Below, one piece after another: positions 5,490 to 9,734 of a stretch of 9,734 nucleotides of DNA. The stretch's first letter is position 1. Each line of letters opens with the position of its first letter. The translations under genes were made by a program, and so were the position numbers. The DNA is from Polaromonas sp. (GTDB lineage: Bacteria > Pseudomonadota > Gammaproteobacteria > Burkholderiales > Burkholderiaceae_C), in assembly GCA_013205645.1 (NCBI GenBank), contig JABMMH010000094.1, forward strand, positions 1 through 9,734. Reading direction: 5' to 3'. The notes beneath the pieces were generated by a model. The model was not told the DNA's origin, searched no databases, and saw only the letters and a list, made by a program, of their open reading frames with translations.

Positions 5490-6562
5490 GTCTGTATTTT
5501 GCCGCACTGCGCGCACAGCAGACTGGCCAGCCGATGCAGCGCTTGCCAGCCGTCGGCCGGCCAGTCGGGTTGCTTCAGGCCTTTGACGATGCCGTCGACT
5601 TTGTGCGCGGCTTGCAGCAGGTGGGTCAGTGCAGCGTCGTCCATTCGCGGAAGCACCCGTTCAAAGAGTTTTTCTTTGGCGCCCCAGACGCGGTTTTCTC
5701 GCAGCGCCATCGGCATCGGCCGGCCGGCGGTCATGGCGTCTTTGACGCGCTTCAAGCTGCGGATGTCTTCGGCCAGCGCCCAGTGCACCAGTACCTCGGC
5801 TTCGCCTTCAGACTGCAGGCCGTCGAGCATGCGCGCCACCCGCACACCCTGACCGGCGAGCACGGCTTCAGAGAGTTTGAAGACGTCGTAACGGGCGACA
5901 TTGAGCACCGCGTTTTCGACCTGCTCAAAACCCAGTACGGTGGGTTGACGCGGATTCAGCGTCGGGTAGAGCAGGGCGAGTTTTTGGATTTCTTGATGCG
6001 CGGCCAGCAGATTGCCTTCGACTCGGTCGGCGAAAAACTGCAGCGTGCGCTGGCCTTCTTCCCCGGGTGCGACTTGCAGGCTGTGCTGCTGCATGCGCTG
6101 AGCAATCCAGCTTGGCAGGTTGCGGCGGTCAATCGGGTCGAACTTGATGCTGACGCCATAACTTTCCAACGCGCCAAACCAAGCGCCCTTGGCGGTCGTG
6201 CTGTCGAGCCGGGGCAGCAGCACCAGCGTCAAGGTGGTGTCGTCGCCTTGTGCGCGCTCAGCGATTTGCTGCAGCGCGTCCGAGCCCTCTTTGCCGGGCT
6301 TGCCGCTGGGGATGCGAATTTCAACGATCTGCTTGTCGGCAAACAAGCTCAGCGAGCCGCCACTGGCGAGCACTTCGCTCCAGTCAAAATGAGCGCCCGA
6401 CGCGGTGTGCACCGTGCGCTCGGTGTAGCCTTGAGCGCGTGCGAAGGCGCGCAGCGCATCAGCGCATTCTTGCACCAGCAAGGGCTCATCGCCGTGCAGG
6501 ACGTACAGGCTTTTCAACCCGCGTTGAAGGTGGTCGGAGAGTTGCGCGCTGGCCAGTTGCAT
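5486..6562 (-). CDS. holA: DNA polymerase III delta subunit (clamp loader)
   Basis: The delta subunit is the clamp-loader wrench: with delta-prime and tau/gamma it opens the beta sliding clamp and loads it on primed DNA. The 358-residue protein is close to the usual length (343 in E. coli). It begins with the typical LKSLYVLHGDEPLLVQECAD (16-35) of the first AAA+-like domain. There is no intact Walker A motif, as expected for delta, which does not bind ATP. The mid-region RRNLPSWIAQRMQQHSLQVA and the helical C-terminal collar region (WALAEDIRSLKRVKDAM and beyond) are characteristic. It starts with ATG 8 bases after lptE, without a clear Shine-Dalgarno, and ends overlapping proA, so it probably depends on translation from its neighbours. 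Confidence 0.93.
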   Translation of the reverse strand: MQLASAQLSDHLQRGLKSLYVLHGDEPLLVQECADALRAFARAQGYTERTVHTASGAHFDWSEVLASGGSLSLFADKQIVEIRIPSGKPGKEGSDALQQIAERAQGDDTTLTLVLLPRLDSTTAKGAWFGALESYGVSIKFDPIDRRNLPSWIAQRMQQHSLQVAPGEEGQRTLQFFADRVEGNLLAAHQEIQKLALLYPTLNPRQPTVLGFEQVENAVLNVARYDVFKLSEAVLAGQGVRVARMLDGLQSEGEAEVLVHWALAEDIRSLKRVKDAMTAGRPMPMALRENRVWGAKEKLFERVLPRMDDAALTHLLQAAHKVDGIVKGLKQPDWPADGWQALHRLASLLCAQCGKIQT

Positions 6563-6570
6563 GGTGGTTT

Positions 6571-7086
6571 TTACAGCGATTGCACAGCGGCCAGACGCCG
6601 CATGATTTGCTGGACGATGTCGCTTTGCATGTCGCGGTAGAGCAGGCCTTCTTCGGCTTCTTTGGCCAGCACCGCTGATTCGTTGAAGCTGATGTCACGT
6701 TGCTGCAGCAACTCGGCGCGGGGAATCAGCTCTTTTCCCTGGGGTGTGCGCAGCCTGAAGGAGAACAGCAAGCGCAACTGGAATTCACGAACCAAGCCTG
6801 CGGCGTTGGTGGCGACGACGATTTTTTGACGCTGGTCGAAAAGCGGATCCAAGATCACGTCAGACTTCATCATCAGCTGGGCGTCCGTGTTCACACGCAG
6901 GTTGTTGTTGGATGCCAGCACGCGTTTGAGCTCGTTGCCCAAGGTGGAGCCTTCAGGCATGTTGACGTAGATGGATGAAAAGGCGAAGTTGGGCGCGGCG
7001 CGCAGCTTGAAGCCGCAACCCGCCGTGGCCAACAAGGCGCTGGCACCCACCGCAGACGTGGACAGCAGTAAATGACGTCGTTGCAT
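6571..7086 (-). CDS. lptE: LPS-assembly lipoprotein LptE
   Basis: LptE is an outer-membrane lipoprotein that plugs the LptD barrel and helps place lipopolysaccharide in the outer leaflet. The 171-residue protein has an N-terminal export signal with a twin-arginine-like start (MQRRHLLLS), a hydrophobic stretch and Cys24 in ATAGCGFKLR. The GCGFxLR sequence after the signal is a hallmark of the family. The lipobox is slightly degenerate (Thr instead of Leu at -3). The mature part includes IYVNMPEGSTLGNELKRVL and the C-terminal helix LYRDMQSDIVQQIMRRLAA, typical of LptE. A Shine-Dalgarno AGGA (7097-7100) lies 10 bases before the ATG, and the gene is 14 bases after leuS. The leuS-lptE-holA order is common in proteobacteria and supports the call. 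Confidence 0.92.
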   Translation of the reverse strand: MQRRHLLLSTSAVGASALLATAGCGFKLRAAPNFAFSSIYVNMPEGSTLGNELKRVLASNNNLRVNTDAQLMMKSDVILDPLFDQRQKIVVATNAAGLVREFQLRLLFSFRLRTPQGKELIPRAELLQQRDISFNESAVLAKEAEEGLLYRDMQSDIVQQIMRRLAAVQSL

Positions 7087-7100
7087 GATGTTCTTGTCCT

Positions 7101-9734
7101 TCAGATCACGATGTTGACGAGACGACCGGGCACCACAATGACTTTTTTGGCAGCAGCGCCATTGGCTGCGCGGATGAAAGCTTCGGAGGACAGCGCGGCG
7201 GCTTCAATCGCCACTTTGTCAGCGCCCGCCGGCACGGTGACCGAGCCCCGCAGCTTGCCATTGACTTGCAGCATGAGTTCGATCTCGTCTCGCTGCAGCG
7301 CGCTGTCATCGATCTCGGGCCAAGCCGCATCGAGCAGGTCGCCGTGTTGCACCGCGTAGCCGAGGTCGGCCCACAAACCGTGCGCAATGTGCGGCGTGGC
7401 CGGGTAGAGGCAGCGAAGCAAAATACCGAAGCCTTCGCGCAGCGCAGCCAGTGATGCCGTGTTGACCTCGCCCTTGAAGTCTTCCAGTGCGTTCAGCATC
7501 TTCATGCCGCCCGAGACCACGGTGTTGTACTGCATGCGCTGGTAGTCGTAGTCGACTTGCTTGAGCACGGTGAAAACTTCGCGCCGCAGCGTCTTGGTGT
7601 CTTTGTCTTGCACCACTGAAGAGTCTTCTGGCGCGACCAAGGCAGAGAGTTTGACGCCGAAATTCCAGACACGCCGCAAGAAGCGGTAAGAGCCTTCAAC
7701 GCCCGCGTCGTTCCACTCCAGCGTGGCTTCAGGCGGCGCGGTGAACATGGTGTACAGGCGCGCGGTGTCGGCGCCGTACTTGCCGATCAGGTCTTGCGGG
7801 TCAACGCCGTTGTTCTTGCTCTTGCTCATGGTGCCCACGCCTTCGTAGGTGATGAGCGTGCCGGCGGGCAGCGTACCCTTGGCTTCTTTGAGCTTGGCGC
7901 CAATAACTTTGCCGGTGGCGTCATGCAGGTCTTCGACCTCTTGCGGCCAGAAGTATTCAATGCCGCCTTTGTCAGACTTGCGCGAGTAAATGTGGTTCAG
8001 CACCATGCCCTGCGTCAGCAGCTTGGTGAAGGGTTCGTCAATTTTGACCAAGCCCAGGTCGCGCATGACCTTGGTCCAAAAACGCGCATACAGCAGGTGA
8101 AGAATGGCGTGTTCAATGCCGCCGATGTATTGGTCCATGCCGCTGCCGCCAGTGGTTAGGGTCTGGTCGCGCATCCAGTAATCGGTGCCGGCACCGACCA
8201 TCTGTTGCGTGCTGGTCGGGTCGCAGTAGCGCATGAAATACCACGAGGAGTCGACAAAGGTGTCCATCGTGTCCGTCTCGCGCCGCGCCGGTTGGCCGCA
8301 CACCGGACAGACAACACCCGCGTGAAAGCCTTCGTGCTTGACCAGCGGATTGCCGGAGCCATCGGGCACGCAGTCCTGCGGCAAGATCACCGGCAGGTCT
8401 TTTTCAGGCACAGGCACCGCGCCATGTTCCGCGCAATGAATGATCGGGATCGGCGTGCCCCAATAACGCTGACGGCTGACGCCCCAGTCACGCAAACGCC
8501 AAGTGGTTCTCTTTTCGCCAAGACCTTTAGCAGCCAACGCAGCAGCCACAGCATCAACACAAGGCTTGAACGCCAGACCATCAAACGGCCCTGAGTTGAC
8601 AGCAACACCAGCCCCTTTTTCAGCGTACCAGTCGTGCCAAACAACAGCATCGAAAACACGCAAGGGCGCAGTGGATGCCCCGTCCGACTTACCCGAAGCC
8701 AAAGAAGCAGCCACAGCAACAACAGGTTTGATCACCAGCGAATACTTCAAGGCAAACGCAAAGTCGCGCTCATCATGCGCCGGCACACCCATCACCGCAC
8801 CATCGCCATAAGACATCAAGACATAGTTGCCAACCCACACCGCGACCTGCTCACCCGTCAACGGATGCGCCACAAAAAGCCCCGTCGGCATGCCTTTTTT
8901 CTCTTGCGTGGCGAGTTCGGCTTCCGTTGTGCCGCCCGACTTGCACTCTTCCAAGAACGCCGCCAGCTTTGGCTGTTTAGCCGCCGCGTGCAAGGCCAGC
9001 GGATGCTCAGGCGCTACGGCGCAAAAAGTCACGCCCATGATGGTGTCGACGCGCGTTGTAAAGACATACATCTTGCCGTCGGTCAGTAACACACCAGCCG
9101 CATCACGAATGTCGTGCGTGAACGCAAACCGCACGCCTTCACTTTTACCGATCCAGTTCTCTTGCATCAAGCGCACGCGCTCCGGCCAGCCCGACAGCGT
9201 GGCCTTGTCGTTGCCAACCTGCACGTGGTCCAGCAGCTCTTGCGCGTAGTCGGTGATCTTCAGGTAGTAGCCCGGAATCTCACGTTTTTCAACCACAGCG
9301 CCGGTGCGCCAGCCCTTGCCGTCAATCACTTGCTCATTGGCCAACACGGTCATGTCGACCGGGTCCCAGTTGACGACTTGCGTCTTGCGGTAGGCGATGC
9401 CTTTGTCCAGCATTTTCAAAAACAGCCACTGGTTCCACTTGTAATAAGTCGGGTCGCAGGTGGCGATTTCGCGGCTCCAGTCGACCGCCAAGCCCATCGC
9501 CTGCATCTGCTTTTTCATGTAAGCGATGTTGTCGTAGGTCCACTGCGCGGGCGGCACGCCGTTTTTCATGGCGGCGTTTTCAGCCGGCAAGCCAAAGGCG
9601 TCCCAACCCATCGGCATCAAGACGTTGTAACCTTTCATGCGCAGGTAGCGCGTGAGCATGTCGTTGATGGTGTAGTTGCGCACGTGGCCCATGTGCAGCT
9701 TGCCGCTGGGGTAGGGCAGCATGGAGCAGGCGTA
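7101..9734 (-). CDS. leuS: Leucyl-tRNA synthetase (first few dozen residues outside window)
   Basis: A class I aminoacyl-tRNA synthetase that charges tRNA-Leu with leucine and edits mischarged tRNA. 877 residues are visible up to the TGA at 7101-7103. The frame is open at the right edge with YACSM before LPYPSGKLHMGHVRNY, so the native start lies beyond the window; ATG 9720-9722 is internal. Motifs: HIGH form HMGH (9684-9695); the CP1 editing-domain threonine-rich motif TTRVDT (9042-9059) with the downstream editing aspartate region PAHDERD; LRDWGVSRQRYWG; the tRNA-synthetase block RRETDTMDTFVDSSWYF; the KMSKS loop as TMSKS (7818-7832); then the anticodon-binding domain and a C-terminal domain. 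First gene of the visible cluster. The stretch 8505-8740 has unusual codon use (see findings). Confidence 0.98.
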   Translation of the reverse strand, partial: YACSMLPYPSGKLHMGHVRNYTINDMLTRYLRMKGYNVLMPMGWDAFGLPAENAAMKNGVPPAQWTYDNIAYMKKQMQAMGLAVDWSREIATCDPTYYKWNQWLFLKMLDKGIAYRKTQVVNWDPVDMTVLANEQVIDGKGWRTGAVVEKREIPGYYLKITDYAQELLDHVQVGNDKATLSGWPERVRLMQENWIGKSEGVRFAFTHDIRDAAGVLLTDGKMYVFTTRVDTIMGVTFCAVAPEHPLALHAAAKQPKLAAFLEECKSGGTTEAELATQEKKGMPTGLFVAHPLTGEQVAVWVGNYVLMSYGDGAVMGVPAHDERDFAFALKYSLVIKPVVAVAASLASGKSDGASTAPLRVFDAVVWHDWYAEKGAGVAVNSGPFDGLAFKPCVDAVAAALAAKGLGEKRTTWRLRDWGVSRQRYWGTPIPIIHCAEHGAVPVPEKDLPVILPQDCVPDGSGNPLVKHEGFHAGVVCPVCGQPARRETDTMDTFVDSSWYFMRYCDPTSTQQMVGAGTDYWMRDQTLTTGGSGMDQYIGGIEHAILHLLYARFWTKVMRDLGLVKIDEPFTKLLTQGMVLNHIYSRKSDKGGIEYFWPQEVEDLHDATGKVIGAKLKEAKGTLPAGTLITYEGVGTMSKSKNNGVDPQDLIGKYGADTARLYTMFTAPPEATLEWNDAGVEGSYRFLRRVWNFGVKLSALVAPEDSSVVQDKDTKTLRREVFTVLKQVDYDYQRMQYNTVVSGGMKMLNALEDFKGEVNTASLAALREGFGILLRCLYPATPHIAHGLWADLGYAVQHGDLLDAAWPEIDDSALQRDEIELMLQVNGKLRGSVTVPAGADKVAIEAAALSSEAFIRAANGAAAKKVIVVPGRLVNIVI

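Noticed and set aside
5438..6640. 400-codon open frame on the plus strand opposite holA
   Set aside because: It lies entirely antisense to holA and its flanks, has low-complexity Gln/Arg/His/Ala content with no family resemblance, and is explained by GC-biased codons of the real gene.
8634..9089. 151-codon plus-strand frame opposite leuS
   Set aside because: Antisense to a well-conserved gene and with no recognisable domain; open only because of leuS codon bias.
1..9734. Possible mobile element, phage, CRISPR, toxin-antitoxin or defence system
   Set aside because: All coding space is taken by housekeeping or transport genes in compact minus-strand order; no transposase, integrase, terminal repeats or spaced direct repeats were seen.

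Overview
The window looks like ordinary chromosome from a betaproteobacterium, most likely Burkholderiales/Comamonadaceae (Rhodoferax- or Polaromonas-like). This rests on moderately high GC, the glutamate-cysteine ligase type (the Acidithiobacillus-type GshA family), the gene order leuS-lptE-holA-proA, and Kup sequences that resemble those of that family. The organism is inferred by eye, not by a database search. All seven genes lie on the minus strand, so the window reads from right to left.

Right part (9734 to about 4176): a compact cluster, leuS (5' end outside the window), then lptE after 14 bases, holA after 8 bases, and proA, whose likely ATG overlaps the holA stop as ATGA. It combines leucyl-tRNA charging, LPS export to the outer membrane, the clamp-loader delta subunit and the second step of proline synthesis. 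It is probably one transcript.

Middle (4175 to 2745): a 135-base gap holding a good match to a heat-shock sigma-32 promoter, then gshA (first step of glutathione synthesis).

Left part (2744 to 1): two tandem kup-type potassium transporters. The first is complete (622 residues). The second runs off the left edge (173 residues visible, roughly 80% identical to the first by hand count). The duplication also covers the control regions. Both genes have the same promoter-proximal motif (GCARAATARCGYTCCC, then ATGTAACT), about 60-70 bases before a non-ATG start (GTG and TTG). In both, an inverted repeat places the ribosome-binding site in its 3' arm. In the downstream copy that hairpin is followed by a seven-T run that merges into the TTG start codon, which looks like an attenuator. 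This shared cis-regulatory arrangement is the most interesting thing in the window.

Functionally, proA and gshA both draw on glutamate, glutathione is known to gate K+ efflux in other proteobacteria, and kup imports K+. The neighbourhood could therefore serve K+/osmotic and redox balance, but that is inference from gene order. No RNA genes, insertion sequences, CRISPR arrays or phage genes were seen, and no gap between genes exceeds 300 bases.
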